A stretch of 64,000 nucleotides of DNA from Candidatus Bipolaricaulota bacterium (GCA_028278555.1 JANQEA010000077.1:62001-126000); one strand, 5' to 3'; shown: positions 26,158 through 35,016, counted from the stretch's first letter. Translations and numbers: made by a program. The notes: generated from the sequence alone by a model not told the origin.

Positions 26158-27592
26158 GGCAAGTATGAGAGGGTTCGTCGAGACTCCAGACTATCTTGTT
26201 GACTTGATGGTCAATCGATTGTTCCATGATCGCCGGCCATCAGCCTCGGATACGCTGCTCGATCCAGGATGTGGTACAGGTGCCTTCATTCTTGGGGTTC
26301 TCCGCTGGTGCGACAGGGAGGGAGTACATCCACCCGAGATCCACGGAGTCGACCTCGACCCTGAGAAGCTCGCAGCCGCCAAGACCTTAATCAACGGACA
26401 CGGAGCTGTCCATCTCATCGAGCGAGACTTCCTTCTGGCTTCGGAGAGCAGGTACGAGTACGTGATAGGGAACCCCCCATACGTCTCAATCTCACACCTG
26501 TCCGAGAATGAGAAGCGCTCTTATCGCTCCGCCTACCGAACCGCAAGAGGCCGCTTCGATCTCTACTTCCTGTTCTTTGAGGAAGCGATTCGTCAGCTAA
26601 AGCCTAGTGGGCGAATGGTATTCGTCACGCCGGAGAAGTACCTGTATGTGGAGTCTGCTAGAGAACTCAGGAAGCTTCTGGCGTCGCTTGACGTCGAGGA
26701 GATCGAGCTAGTCTCTGAGGATGCCTTCGCGGGCCGTGTCACGTACCCAGCAGTCACATCGCTAGTGAAGCGCCCGACCTCGCGGCAAACGAGGTTCTCG
26801 AATCGAACCGGCGAACTGAGAGAACTGCGCTTCTTGACAAACGGCAATCCTCTCCTTCATCAGATGAACGGAGGAGGGGAGGAGCAGAAAGATGCTCCGA
26901 GGCTTGATGAGGTTTGCCTGAGAATCAGTGCTGGTGTGGCGACCGGTGCCGACTCGATCTTCGTCAAGTCGTCCGCCTCTTTGGATCGGAGCCTCCGTCT
27001 CGATGCATACCCTACCGTCTCCGGCCGTCAGCTCTCAAACGCTGGTGAGGAGCTCCGAACATCTGACGTCTTGCTCACCCCTTATGATCAAACCGGCAGT
27101 CTGCGGCCGCTCGAGGAGCTTGGCGCGCTTGGAGAGTACCTATCACAAGAGGAAGTACGAGCTCGCCTTCTGTTACGGAGCTGCGTCAAGCGCAAGCCCT
27201 GGTATGCATTCCACGAGACTCCGCCAATGAGAGACATCCTACAGCCGAAGATTCTTTGCAAGGACATCAGCCCAGCACCTCGCTTCTGGCTGGACACGCA
27301 GGGATCCATTGTTCCCAGGCACACCGTGTACTACTTGGTGCCGAAGCCGGGTGTCGACATCCATCAGCTCGCCGAGCATCTCAGCAGCGAGGAGTCGTGC
27401 GAGTGGCTGGCGCGCAACTGCCAGCGAGCGGCAAATGGGTTCGTGAGACTGCAGAGCAGTGTGTTGAAACGAATGCCTATTTCCGATGAGCTAGTACGGC
27501 AAGCAGCTGAGCTCGATCTGTGGCGGGTCCGGGATCCTTCCTCTACCCCCTATGAGCAAAGTAACTCCGCTGTTCTGATTGGAGTGATATGA
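26156..27592 (+). CDS. type II N6-adenine DNA methyltransferase (TaqI-like)
   Basis: A 478-residue gamma-type DNA methyltransferase: SAM motif I DPGCGTGAF (residues 36-44) precedes the catalytic motif IV NPPY (106-109), and the C-terminal half would be the target-recognition domain. It would methylate adenine in a specific site to protect host DNA from the nuclease encoded next. The first ATG lies inside a TATAAT box, so translation more likely begins at the ATG at 26165 (residue 4), leaderless. Stop and nuclease start overlap as ATGA. Codon use is visibly less GC-biased than in the housekeeping genes, suggesting acquisition by transfer. Confidence 0.88.
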   Translation: MASMRGFVETPDYLVDLMVNRLFHDRRPSASDTLLDPGCGTGAFILGVLRWCDREGVHPPEIHGVDLDPEKLAAAKTLINGHGAVHLIERDFLLASESRYEYVIGNPPYVSISHLSENEKRSYRSAYRTARGRFDLYFLFFEEAIRQLKPSGRMVFVTPEKYLYVESARELRKLLASLDVEEIELVSEDAFAGRVTYPAVTSLVKRPTSRQTRFSNRTGELRELRFLTNGNPLLHQMNGGGEEQKDAPRLDEVCLRISAGVATGADSIFVKSSASLDRSLRLDAYPTVSGRQLSNAGEELRTSDVLLTPYDQTGSLRPLEELGALGEYLSQEEVRARLLLRSCVKRKPWYAFHETPPMRDILQPKILCKDISPAPRFWLDTQGSIVPRHTVYYLVPKPGVDIHQLAEHLSSEESCEWLARNCQRAANGFVRLQSSVLKRMPISDELVRQAAELDLWRVRDPSSTPYEQSNSAVLIGVI

Positions 27593-28365
27593 GCAAGACA
27601 CCATTCGATGCCGTGATGGACGCAATCGGCAAGTCTGGCTATCACAACCATCGACGCCCGCTTCACTCGGATATCGTCAGCAAGGGATTACTTGATGACC
27701 TTCTCCAACGGTGCGAGACCTTGGCCCATGACTACTCCCAAGGTCTCGTCAAGCACTGGCTGAATGTGAACGCCCCTGGAGGACGTGGAAGACGCCTCGA
27801 CCTCTTCATCGGCGAACCTGACCCATCTACCGGAGGTCCATCCTTGACAGGCCTCCGAATCGGAGTCGAGAACAAGTCGGTCATGACTGCGCATCGCAAT
27901 CGGACATCGCGCTTCGATGATTTGCGAGAGACACTCGATGCAGTTCTTCGAGTCCGTCAAGAAGCAGTCATGGCTGCCACAGTTCTCATAGGTGTGGCTG
28001 ACAGAGTCCTGAACGTGCCTGATCGCATCAAGCCGCGGCGGAAGAATGACTTCGAGGCTGCTGTGCTTCCGAGACTGTCAAGTGGTGACCAATCACTCTG
28101 GACCGAGTTCGACTACGCCGTAAGCGCCAATCGACCGACCGACGCGAATCGCACCTTCACTCAGTTCCGCGAGTTGCCAACTCGGAGCCCGGGCCTAACT
28201 CACATGTATGGGTACGACTATGTTGCTCTCATCCCCGTCCATGTAGACAACGTCGCTCCGCCGAGCGTCGCCCGGAAGAACCACCTGGGAGTCAATGTCG
28301 ATGCCGAGTACGAGTCGATGCTCGACACACTCTGCCGTGCATACAGTGCCCGCTGGCACACCTAG
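27589..28365 (+). CDS. PD-(D/E)XK-family restriction endonuclease
   Basis: A 258-residue protein overlapping the methyltransferase by ATGA. A PD-(D/E)XK-like catalytic core is visible: GRGRRLDLFIG (Asp71), then IGVENKS (Glu94, Lys96), with a helix upstream (LLDDLLQRCETLAHDYSQGLV). Together with the methylase it makes a compact type II restriction-modification system. The recognition sequence is unknown. It resembles nuclease-like proteins often annotated as PD-(D/E)XK hypothetical proteins; the assignment rests on the motif and on the linked methylase. Confidence 0.72.
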   Translation: MSKTPFDAVMDAIGKSGYHNHRRPLHSDIVSKGLLDDLLQRCETLAHDYSQGLVKHWLNVNAPGGRGRRLDLFIGEPDPSTGGPSLTGLRIGVENKSVMTAHRNRTSRFDDLRETLDAVLRVRQEAVMAATVLIGVADRVLNVPDRIKPRRKNDFEAAVLPRLSSGDQSLWTEFDYAVSANRPTDANRTFTQFRELPTRSPGLTHMYGYDYVALIPVHVDNVAPPSVARKNHLGVNVDAEYESMLDTLCRAYSARWHT

Positions 28366-28494
28366 GTCCCGTTCCAGAACTCTGTAGCTAAGCTAGAGGC
28401 CTTGACAGCTTGAGGGATGGGGATTCAGCTCTCCCCGTAACTGCATCCTTCCGGGTGCTCTGCGACCTCTGCGTTCTAGCTTGTCTAGTTCCCT

Positions 28495-28590
28495 GACAAT
28501 CTCCACAAACGACCGCTTCCCGACCTGGATGAGGACGGGCGGGTCGAACGGGACGTCGAGATCCTGGCAGTCGATCTTTTCCACGTTGCC
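28495..28590 (-). pseudogene. displaced fragment of the 3' end of tyrS (copy 1, older)
   Basis: Reads EKIDCQDLDVPFDPPVLI and QVGKRSFVEIV, matching the last 32 codons of tyrS (31247-31342) at about 80 of 96 bases. The original stop is mutated (TAG to AGG). Weaker similarity continues about 40 bases past the stop, into what is the 3' flank of the intact tyrS. It cannot be a functional gene. It marks the far edge of the segment carrying the LecA-like gene. Confidence 0.85.
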
Positions 28591-28601
28591 CCTCACACCC
28601 G

Positions 28602-28623
28602 CCCTGCCCGATCGGAAGCAGGG
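28602..28623 (-). terminator. hairpin after the LecA-like gene
   Basis: CCCTGC, a 10-nt loop containing CCGATCGG, GCAGGG. It lies 21 nt beyond the stop of the minus-strand gene at 28644 and 12 nt from the tyrS-fragment breakpoint at 28590. Confidence 0.45.
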
Positions 28624-28643
28624 ACTAGGACCGGGCTGGCTTC

Positions 28644-29387
28644 TCATCTGATGGTGATTTCGGCAACCATCGATCCGATGTTGTTCACGTCATGGTCGTT
28701 GCAGCCGAGATAGAGAATGCCGGTTTCCTCGATCTGCTGCACAACCCCTGCCCCTACGAGGAACACGTGATCCCCCACCTTCCCAATCAGTGCGCCGAGG
28801 TGTGCAGTGGGCAACGGCACCAACGTCATTGTGTACTCATAGTCCCAATGGTGTCGTTCCGTGATCTCGCGATCATTGATGTAGCCATTCGGGCCAGTGA
28901 GCGGCCAGATGCCGGGTTGATCATCCCAGATCGACCACGTTCCCGCGGCGGTGATGGCGACGATCTGCCCTTTGCTCAGCTCGATACCCGTGCTTGTCCA
29001 CCCGTTCGCATCGACAACTGCCGTGACCGCTGTGAGACGCGAATCGCTGCTCTCATGAGGCAAGGCCAAGAGCTTCATCGCATCGGTGAGCTCGCCCACA
29101 CGTCGTTCGAGAATCCCGACGGCGGTTCTGAGACTGATGGCCTCACTTGTTGAGGAACTGAGCATGCTCTCAATCTCATGCTCATGGGCTGCATCGATGC
29201 TCGTTGTGATGATCGAGGCGGTGAAGGCACTGACTAAGAGGCCGAAGATGACAATTCCAGCTCGGGTCGGGATTGGCATCCCCCCCTTCAGCAGCAAGGG
29301 TTTTCCATCCGGGCCTTCGCGCACGCACTGGAAGTAGCTTCCGAGAAACGCCAAGGCGAATACGATCGCCTGATACGCGTATGCCAT
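28644..29387 (-). CDS. membrane-anchored protein with LecA (PA-IL)-like domain
   Basis: A 247-residue protein behind a textbook ribosome site (AAAGGAGGCC). Two N-terminal hydrophobic segments (about residues 4-20 and 42-65) and a short coiled stretch precede a C-terminal domain resembling the PA-IL/LecA galactose-binding lectin fold: NGWTSTGIELSKGQIVAITAAGTW, PTAHLGALIGKVGDHVFLVGAG, ETGILYLGCNDHDVNNIG. The ND..N-like loop would bind calcium and sugar. It lies between two displaced tyrS 3' ends and is therefore probable cargo. It may bind cell-wall or foreign glycans; function is not established. Confidence 0.65.
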   Translation of the reverse strand: MAYAYQAIVFALAFLGSYFQCVREGPDGKPLLLKGGMPIPTRAGIVIFGLLVSAFTASIITTSIDAAHEHEIESMLSSSTSEAISLRTAVGILERRVGELTDAMKLLALPHESSDSRLTAVTAVVDANGWTSTGIELSKGQIVAITAAGTWSIWDDQPGIWPLTGPNGYINDREITERHHWDYEYTMTLVPLPTAHLGALIGKVGDHVFLVGAGVVQQIEETGILYLGCNDHDVNNIGSMVAEITIR

Positions 29388-29548
29388 ACGGCCTCCTTTG
29401 AAAGCGCTCTCCTGACAGTGTGGCAGACGTTCTGCTCGGCAAGGAACTACACAGGTTAGCTGTCAGCGGCTCTCAGGTGCAAGCCACATCAACTTGAGGC
29501 GACGTGGGCCATCTAAACAGAGCTGGCAGGTCGATCAGACTCGCTGTG

Positions 29549-29743
29549 CTAGATCAGCTCGGCGAACGACCGCTTGCCGACTTGAACGAGGACGGGCGGA
29601 TCGAACGGGATGTCGAGGTCCTGGGAGTCGATCTTCGCTTCGTTGACCTTCACGCCGCCCTGCTGGATGAGGCGCTTCGCTTCGCCGCGGCTTCCAACGA
29701 GCCCCGAAGCTTGCAGCAGATCGATGATCCAGATCGAGCCGTC
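29549..29743 (-). pseudogene. displaced 3' end of tyrS (copy 2, younger)
   Basis: Encodes the last 64 residues of the tyrS S4 domain plus the stop. It matches 31247-31441 at 176 of 195 bases (about 90%), with the final 40-odd bases before the breakpoint identical. Amino-acid changes are few and conservative (EEK to EAK, VPFN to IPFD). The frame is intact but lacks a start and the catalytic domain. Matching ends abruptly at 29743-29745, and an imperfect hairpin begins at 29749. Confidence 0.9.
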
Positions 29744-29748
29744 GCTTT

Positions 29749-29801
29749 CTACACAAGAAGGCAAAGATTCGGCATGAACCGAAGTGAACCTTGCCTTGTA
29801 G
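29749..29801. repeat. imperfect hairpin abutting the tyrS-fragment breakpoint
   Basis: The outer stem pairs CTACA...AGGCAA with TTGCCTTGTAG (11 bp, one 5-nt bulge). The inner stem is TTCGG, loop CATGAA, CCGAA. It starts within 6 nt of where similarity to tyrS stops, so it may be the end of the inserted segment. The whole stretch 29388-29937 has no complete gene: it holds the fragment, this hairpin and a promoter. Confidence 0.6.
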
Positions 29802-29844
29802 TGATCCTCTCGCTGTCTCCCCTGGCTCCATGCAATCAACACTG

Positions 29845-29874
29845 TTGATTTGTCGTGTCGGATACCGATAGATT
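29845..29874 (+). promoter_or_regulatory. promoter of the 382-residue membrane protein gene
   Basis: TTGATT (29845-29850), 18-nt spacer, TAGATT (29869-29874), 63 nt before the ATG at 29938. Partial matches to consensus at both boxes. Confidence 0.45.
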
Positions 29875-29937
29875 AGGGTAGTCCTGATTTGCATTGAGCC
29901 AATCTGGAAGAGGGCATCTCGCGTGCGAGGAGGCAGC

Positions 29938-31086
29938 ATGAAGAGGGAGTGGTACACCGCGGGCGACCTCGCGGCAATCGTGGTCATCACGATTCTAGCA
30001 CTGGGAGTAGGGTATGTATGCTTCGCTCTGCTGTACTCGTACGCAGAAGGCGTCTTCGAAGGCGTCCAGGTTGGCGGAGCATTGGCTGGCACGTTGGCGG
30101 CCCTGTCTCTTCTTGGGTCGCTCTACATGCAATTTCGGAAGTCGAGTATCGTGGTAAGGGATCTGAGAATTCGTAACCAGGAGCTCATGAACAAGATCCT
30201 TCGCGGCTCTCCGGCTCCTCCAAACTACGATGCGGTTGTCTCGGAGAGAAATCGGCTCGTCCTTGCAAAGCCTGTGGGTTGGGTCTCAAGGGGAGGAACG
30301 CTCTTCGACTTCGGGATCCCTGCCGACAAGCTCCGCAAAGGCGACAGGTTCCCAGGCCGGCTGAGGGTCACATACTTACCCACGGAATCAGAGGCCGTTT
30401 CCACGCCGCGAGATCGATTCTACAATAGAATCGAAGCCAACTTCCGCTCACTTCAGGAAGCCGAAGTCGTTTCCGATCTCTTCTGTGAGCGCTTCCACCT
30501 TGGGAACCCAGAGGAGAGAGTCCCGAGCCTGAAAGTCGGCTACAAGGCATACGCCGTGACATACAAGCGAACGAGACCTGCGACACAACGCGAAGAACTG
30601 ATCTGGAGACTTCTCAGCAACGATGAACGGGCCATCATCTCACGAACAATCTCCAAGGCCAACGGAGCTCTGCTGGACAAGGGCGAGACGGATACTGTCG
30701 CGCTCTCTCAGGAAGAACAAGTCGTGACTGCAGAGACAACCAACAGCGTTGACAGCAGCCTCCCCGGACGAACCGAAGGCGAGGAAGGCCCCGCTGATGC
30801 GCCAGCAGTCACCACCGTCGCAGAGGAAGGCAACCTAGGTTGCTTCGCGTCATCGAAGAAGGATGTCTCGAAGGGTGAGTCAGGCTATGTGCTTGCGTGG
30901 CGTGAGCTGGGCGTACGCAAGGTCGTCATGCAGGTTTCCTTCTGCGAAGTCTGGAGCTACAACGAGGAATTGGAGAAGGTCTTCTCTTTCCAGATCGCCG
31001 ACGACATTCGTGACTTCCCAGCATCGAGTGAAGTATTCAACATCGTTCTCGAATCTGTCCGCTTCCTCCCCAAGATCGCCCACTAG
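29938..31086 (+). CDS. unknown membrane-anchored protein (island cargo)
   Basis: A 382-residue protein; I do not recognise the family. The ATG at 29938 is preferred over an upstream GTG because GAGGAGG stands at good spacing. Two N-terminal transmembrane helices (about residues 9-31 and 38-60) are followed by a short coiled stretch (VVRDLRIRNQELMNKIL) and a roughly 300-residue cytoplasmic part with mixed alpha/beta character and a low-complexity middle rich in Glu, Thr and Ala (about residues 240-290). It is bounded by a displaced tyrS 3' end on one side and intact tyrS on the other, converging on tyrS. An effector or sensor role is possible but not shown. Confidence 0.7.
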   Translation: MKREWYTAGDLAAIVVITILALGVGYVCFALLYSYAEGVFEGVQVGGALAGTLAALSLLGSLYMQFRKSSIVVRDLRIRNQELMNKILRGSPAPPNYDAVVSERNRLVLAKPVGWVSRGGTLFDFGIPADKLRKGDRFPGRLRVTYLPTESEAVSTPRDRFYNRIEANFRSLQEAEVVSDLFCERFHLGNPEERVPSLKVGYKAYAVTYKRTRPATQREELIWRLLSNDERAIISRTISKANGALLDKGETDTVALSQEEQVVTAETTNSVDSSLPGRTEGEEGPADAPAVTTVAEEGNLGCFASSKKDVSKGESGYVLAWRELGVRKVVMQVSFCEVWSYNEELEKVFSFQIADDIRDFPASSEVFNIVLESVRFLPKIAH

Positions 31087-31246
31087 CCGCCCCTCGGACA
31101 AGCATTGCCCCACATCCGGAGGGTCGGCCTTGTCTTCCAGGGAATCGGGAAACTCCTTCCATTTGGGGGGCTAGGGCAAGAAGCACTTCGAGGAGCGCTG
31201 CTCTCGTTACCCCTCCGCGCTTTGTGCGTTGAGGCTCGTGCAGTTC

Positions 31247-32455
31247 CTAGACGAGTTCGGCAAACGATCGCTTGCCAACCTGGATGAGGACTGGCGGGTT
31301 GAACGGGACGTCGAGGTCTTGGGAGTCGATCTTCTCCTCGTTGACCTTCACGCCGCCTTGCTGGATGAGGCGCTTCGCTTCGCCGCGGCTGCCGACGAGC
31401 CCCGAAGCTTGCAGCAGATCGATGATCCAGATCGAGCCGTCGTCTTTGAGAAGCGAGCGGTCGAGTTCGACCTGCGGGATCTCCGACGGACGCTCGTGCT
31501 GGATGTGGATCCGGTCAAACTCACGCTCTGCGGCTTCCGCTGCATTGGGGCTGTGATACATGCCGATGATCTCGCGCGCCAGGCGCCGCTTCGCGTTGCG
31601 TGGCGATCCCTCGATCTCGCTCTTCAGCCCGTCATCGAGCGGCACGTCGGTCAGCCTATCGAAGTACTGGGCGATCAGCGTATCCGGAATCGAGAGGAGC
31701 TTTCCGTACATCTCGTTCGGCAGCTCGACGATCCCGACGTAGTTGCCGGTGGTCTGGCTCATCGCTCGCTCGCCATCGAGACCAATCAGGAGCGGGACGG
31801 TCATCACGACCTGCGGCGCCTGTCCATACTCGCGCTGGATGTCGCGCCCGACGAGAAGGTTGAATAGCTGGTCGGAGCCACCGAGCTCGACGTCGGCCTC
31901 GATCGCGACCGAGTCGTATGCCTGCGCCAGCGGGTAGAGGAACTCGAGGACGCTGATCGGCTCGCCGGCGGCGTAGCGCTTGGCGAAGTCATCCCGTTCG
32001 AGCATCCGGGCGACGGTGTACTTCGCCGAGAGATGGATGACGCCAGCGAAGTCGAGCTCCCCGAGCCACTCGGAGTTGTATCGGAACTCGGTCCGATCCG
32101 GATCGAGGATCTTGAACGCCTGTTCGCGGTAGGTCTCCATGTTCCGCTCGATGTCGTCCGCCGACATCAGTGCCCGCGTCGACGAGCGGCCGGACGGATC
32201 GCCGATCCTCCGGGTGAAGTCGCCGACGACGAGGACCCCGGTATGTCCAAGGTCCTGGAACTGGCGCATCTTCCGCAGCGGAACCGAATGACCGAGCGTC
32301 AGGTGAGGGGCCGACGGGTCGATCCCGAGCTTGATCCGGAGAGGCTTCCCGTTCGTCTCGCTCTCACGGAGCTTGGCGATCAGCTCCTCGCGCGGGATCA
32401 GCTGATCGGTCCCGTGCGCGAGATCGTTGGCGAGGGTCTCGAATCGATCGGTCAT
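31247..32455 (-). CDS. tyrS: tyrosyl-tRNA synthetase
   Basis: A 402-residue class I synthetase that charges tRNA-Tyr. The HIGH region is HLTLGHS (residues 51-57), and a C-terminal S4 RNA-binding domain occupies about residues 335-402. The KMSKS loop reads GERAMSQTTGN (near residue 231): both lysines are replaced (Ala and Gln), though the surrounding GLDG....GNYVGI is well preserved. It follows gyrA by 6 nt and is surely cotranscribed. Its 3' end is duplicated twice downstream (29549-29743 and 28495-28590), each copy fencing off accessory genes; the intact gene is the copy adjacent to gyrA. Confidence 0.94.
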   Translation of the reverse strand: MTDRFETLANDLAHGTDQLIPREELIAKLRESETNGKPLRIKLGIDPSAPHLTLGHSVPLRKMRQFQDLGHTGVLVVGDFTRRIGDPSGRSSTRALMSADDIERNMETYREQAFKILDPDRTEFRYNSEWLGELDFAGVIHLSAKYTVARMLERDDFAKRYAAGEPISVLEFLYPLAQAYDSVAIEADVELGGSDQLFNLLVGRDIQREYGQAPQVVMTVPLLIGLDGERAMSQTTGNYVGIVELPNEMYGKLLSIPDTLIAQYFDRLTDVPLDDGLKSEIEGSPRNAKRRLAREIIGMYHSPNAAEAAEREFDRIHIQHERPSEIPQVELDRSLLKDDGSIWIIDLLQASGLVGSRGEAKRLIQQGGVKVNEEKIDSQDLDVPFNPPVLIQVGKRSFAELV

Positions 32456-32461
32456 CGGAGC

Positions 32462-34864
32462 CTACGTCCGGACGACGGAGACGATCCGGTCGTCCTCTTC
32501 GAGTTGCACGAGGCGCACGCCGCGAGCGTAGCGTCGGTAGACGTTGATGTCGCCGGCGAGGATCCGGATGACGTGCTGCTCAGTCGTGATGATCAGCTCG
32601 TCCTGATCCGAGACGACGCCGATCGAGACGAGGTCGCCACACTCGGCGTCGAGCTTGATCCCCTGCACACCCTTCCCTCCGCGACCCTGAAGCGGGAAGT
32701 CGTCGAGCGAGACGCGCTTCCCGTAGCCACGCTCGGTGACCATCAGGATTTTCTTGTCCATCGTGATGTCGCGGCCGAGGCAGGCCATCCCGATCACGGC
32801 GTCGCCTTCGTCGAGACGGATTCCGATCACGCCGCGCGACGGTCGCTTCGTCTGCCGGACGTCCGATTCGCGGAACCGGATCGTCTGCCCGTTCAGCGAC
32901 GCGAGGATGATGTCGCCACCGCCCTCGGTCACCGCGATGTCGACGAGTCGATCGTCCTCGTCGGCGTTGATCGCGTTGATCCCGGTGACGGTAACGTTCG
33001 AGTAGTTCTTCAGCAGGTTCTTGTTGATGATCCCGTTCGCCGTCGACATCACGATCAGCTCGTCTTCGACATCGTCGAAGCTGCGAACCGGAAGGATCGC
33101 ACGGAGGATCTCGTCCTGTTCGAGCGGGACGAACGAGCGGAGGTTCTTCCCCGCCGCGTCGCGGTTCATCGACGGGAGCTTGTAGCCCTGCGTTCGATAG
33201 ACCTTCCGCTGATCGCTGAAGCAGAGGAGCTGATCGCGGGCGTTGACCAGGCTCGTCAGGAGGACGTAATCGTCTTCCTTGGTCCGCTGGCCGATGACGC
33301 CCTTCCCACCCCGGCCCTGGCTCCGGAAGTCGATCGCGCGCGGCGCGTTGATGTAGCCGCGGTTCGTCACGGTGACCATCAGGTCGTAGTCGGGAATCAG
33401 CTCGTTGAAGTCGATGTCTCCGTTCTCGTTGGTGATCACGGTCCGCCGCGCGTCGGTGTGCTTCTCGGTGATTTCGGCCAGCTCGCGCTTGATCGTCGCA
33501 TCGAGGACGACGTCGCTGCCGAGGATCTCCTCGTAGGTGGCGATCGCCTTCAACTTCTCCTCGTACTCGGCGTCGATCTTCTCCCCCTCGAGGGCGGTCA
33601 GCTGCGACAGGCGCATCCGGAGGATCGCCTCGACTTGCTCGTCGGAGAGGGCGAGCTCGGTCTGGAGCGTCTTCTGTGCCGAGGCGCTGTCCTTCGAGCC
33701 GCGGATGATCTCGATGACTCGCTCGATGTTGTCGAGCGCGGTTCGATAGCCTTCGAGGATGTGGGCCCGCTTCCGCGCGACCTCGAGTCGATGCTCGGTC
33801 CGCCGACGGACGACCTCCCGCCGGAAGTCGATGAAGCAGTTGAGGATTTCCTTCAATGAGAGCGTCCGCGGATTCCCGTCGATGATGACGAGGAAGACGG
33901 CGGCGAAGGTCCGCTCGAGCGGGGTGTACTTGTAGAGCTGGTTCAGAACGACGTTCGGGTTCGCCGAACGCTTCATCTCGATGACGATCCGAAGTCCCTC
34001 GCGGTCCGACTCGTCACGCAGATCGGAGATTCCGTCGATCTGGCCGTCGCGCACTTTGTTGGCAATCGACTCGACGATCGTCGACTTGCGAACGAGGTAC
34101 GGGATCTCGGTGATGATGATCCGATCGTCCTCGATCGCGGCCTGCGCGCGGACGGTCATCTTCCCATGGCCGGTCCGATACATCTCCTCGATCCCATCGC
34201 GCCCCATCACGATCCCGCCGGTCGGGAAGTCCGGTCCGGGAATGTGGTTCATCAGCTCCTTGATCGTGATGAACGGGTTGTCCATCAACGCGATGACGCC
34301 GTCGATCAGCTCGCCGAGGTGGTGCGGCGGAATCTGCGTCGTCATTCCGACCGAGATTCCCCACGCGCCGTTCATCAGCAGGCTGGGGACCTTCGCCGGA
34401 AGGACGATCGGCTCCTCGAGCGAGTCGTCGAAATTCGGGAGCCAGTCAACCGTCCCCTCTTCGAGCTCGTCGAGGAACTCCATTGCGATCGGCGCGAGAC
34501 GAGCCTCGGTGTACCGCGTTGCCGCCGCCGGATCTCCGTCGATCGACCCGAAGTTCCCCTGACCATCGACGAGCGGATAGCGATAGGAGAACGGCTGCGC
34601 CATGTTGACCATGGTGTCGTAGATCGCCAGCTCGCCGTGAGGGTGGTACTTTCCCATCACTTCGCCGACGACGCGTGCCGATTTCCGGTGCGGCTTGCCC
34701 GGCGTGACGCCGAGTTCCCGCATCCCGTAGAGGATCCGCTTCTGCACGGGTTTGAGTCCATCGCGAACATCGGGAATGGCGCGGCCCCGGATGACGCTCA
34801 TCGCGTAGTTGATGTAGGACTGCTCCATCTCGTCTTCGATGAACGTCCGTTCGATCCGTTCCAT
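32462..34864 (-). CDS. gyrA: DNA gyrase subunit A
   Basis: An 800-residue type IIA topoisomerase breakage-reunion subunit. The catalytic tyrosine lies in ATRYTEARL, and [22 protein letters not shown] is the quinolone-resistance region. The C-terminal beta-pinwheel holds a GyrA-box-like motif ([11 protein letters not shown]) and a second related one ([11 protein letters not shown]), so gyrase is more likely than topoisomerase IV, although the partner gyrB is not here. It leads a two-gene operon with tyrS from the promoter at 34896-34924. Confidence 0.93.
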   Translation of the reverse strand: MERIERTFIEDEMEQSYINYAMSVIRGRAIPDVRDGLKPVQKRILYGMRELGVTPGKPHRKSARVVGEVMGKYHPHGELAIYDTMVNMAQPFSYRYPLVDGQGNFGSIDGDPAAATRYTEARLAPIAMEFLDELEEGTVDWLPNFDDSLEEPIVLPAKVPSLLMNGAWGISVGMTTQIPPHHLGELIDGVIALMDNPFITIKELMNHIPGPDFPTGGIVMGRDGIEEMYRTGHGKMTVRAQAAIEDDRIIITEIPYLVRKSTIVESIANKVRDGQIDGISDLRDESDREGLRIVIEMKRSANPNVVLNQLYKYTPLERTFAAVFLVIIDGNPRTLSLKEILNCFIDFRREVVRRRTEHRLEVARKRAHILEGYRTALDNIERVIEIIRGSKDSASAQKTLQTELALSDEQVEAILRMRLSQLTALEGEKIDAEYEEKLKAIATYEEILGSDVVLDATIKRELAEITEKHTDARRTVITNENGDIDFNELIPDYDLMVTVTNRGYINAPRAIDFRSQGRGGKGVIGQRTKEDDYVLLTSLVNARDQLLCFSDQRKVYRTQGYKLPSMNRDAAGKNLRSFVPLEQDEILRAILPVRSFDDVEDELIVMSTANGIINKNLLKNYSNVTVTGINAINADEDDRLVDIAVTEGGGDIILASLNGQTIRFRESDVRQTKRPSRGVIGIRLDEGDAVIGMACLGRDITMDKKILMVTERGYGKRVSLDDFPLQGRGGKGVQGIKLDAECGDLVSIGVVSDQDELIITTEQHVIRILAGDINVYRRYARGVRLVQLEEDDRIVSVVRT

Positions 34865-34895
34865 ACCCCCACCCCCTCACTCAAACGAACACCAT

Positions 34896-34924
34896 AGAAT
34901 ACCGAAATCCCTGTTCTGAAGCAA
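34896..34924 (-). promoter_or_regulatory. promoter of gyrA-tyrS
   Basis: On the minus strand: -35 TTGCTT (34919-34924), 17-nt spacer, -10 TATTCT (34896-34901), about 32 nt before the gyrA ATG. Confidence 0.65.
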
Positions 34925-34960
34925 GTTTTCTGGCATCCGAACGGGTGCCGCGACTGCCCG

Positions 34961-34994
34961 AAAAAGGAAGACCCTCGCCGCGTCGACGAGGGCC
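34961..34994 (-). terminator. rho-independent terminator of the opp operon
   Basis: On the minus strand: GCCCTCG-type stem (CCCTCG...CGAGGG, 9-nt loop) followed by TCTTCCTTTTTC. It lies 23 nt after the oppC stop. Confidence 0.7.
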
Positions 34995-35016
34995 GGAATC
35001 GTTCTGTCGCTTCGGA

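Noticed and set aside
26156..31241. Search for an integrase, transposase or resolvase that would explain the tyrS and ppdK 3'-end copies
   Set aside because: No protein in or near the islands shows tyrosine- or serine-recombinase, DDE or HUH motifs. The mechanism therefore remains open rather than being assigned to a known element.
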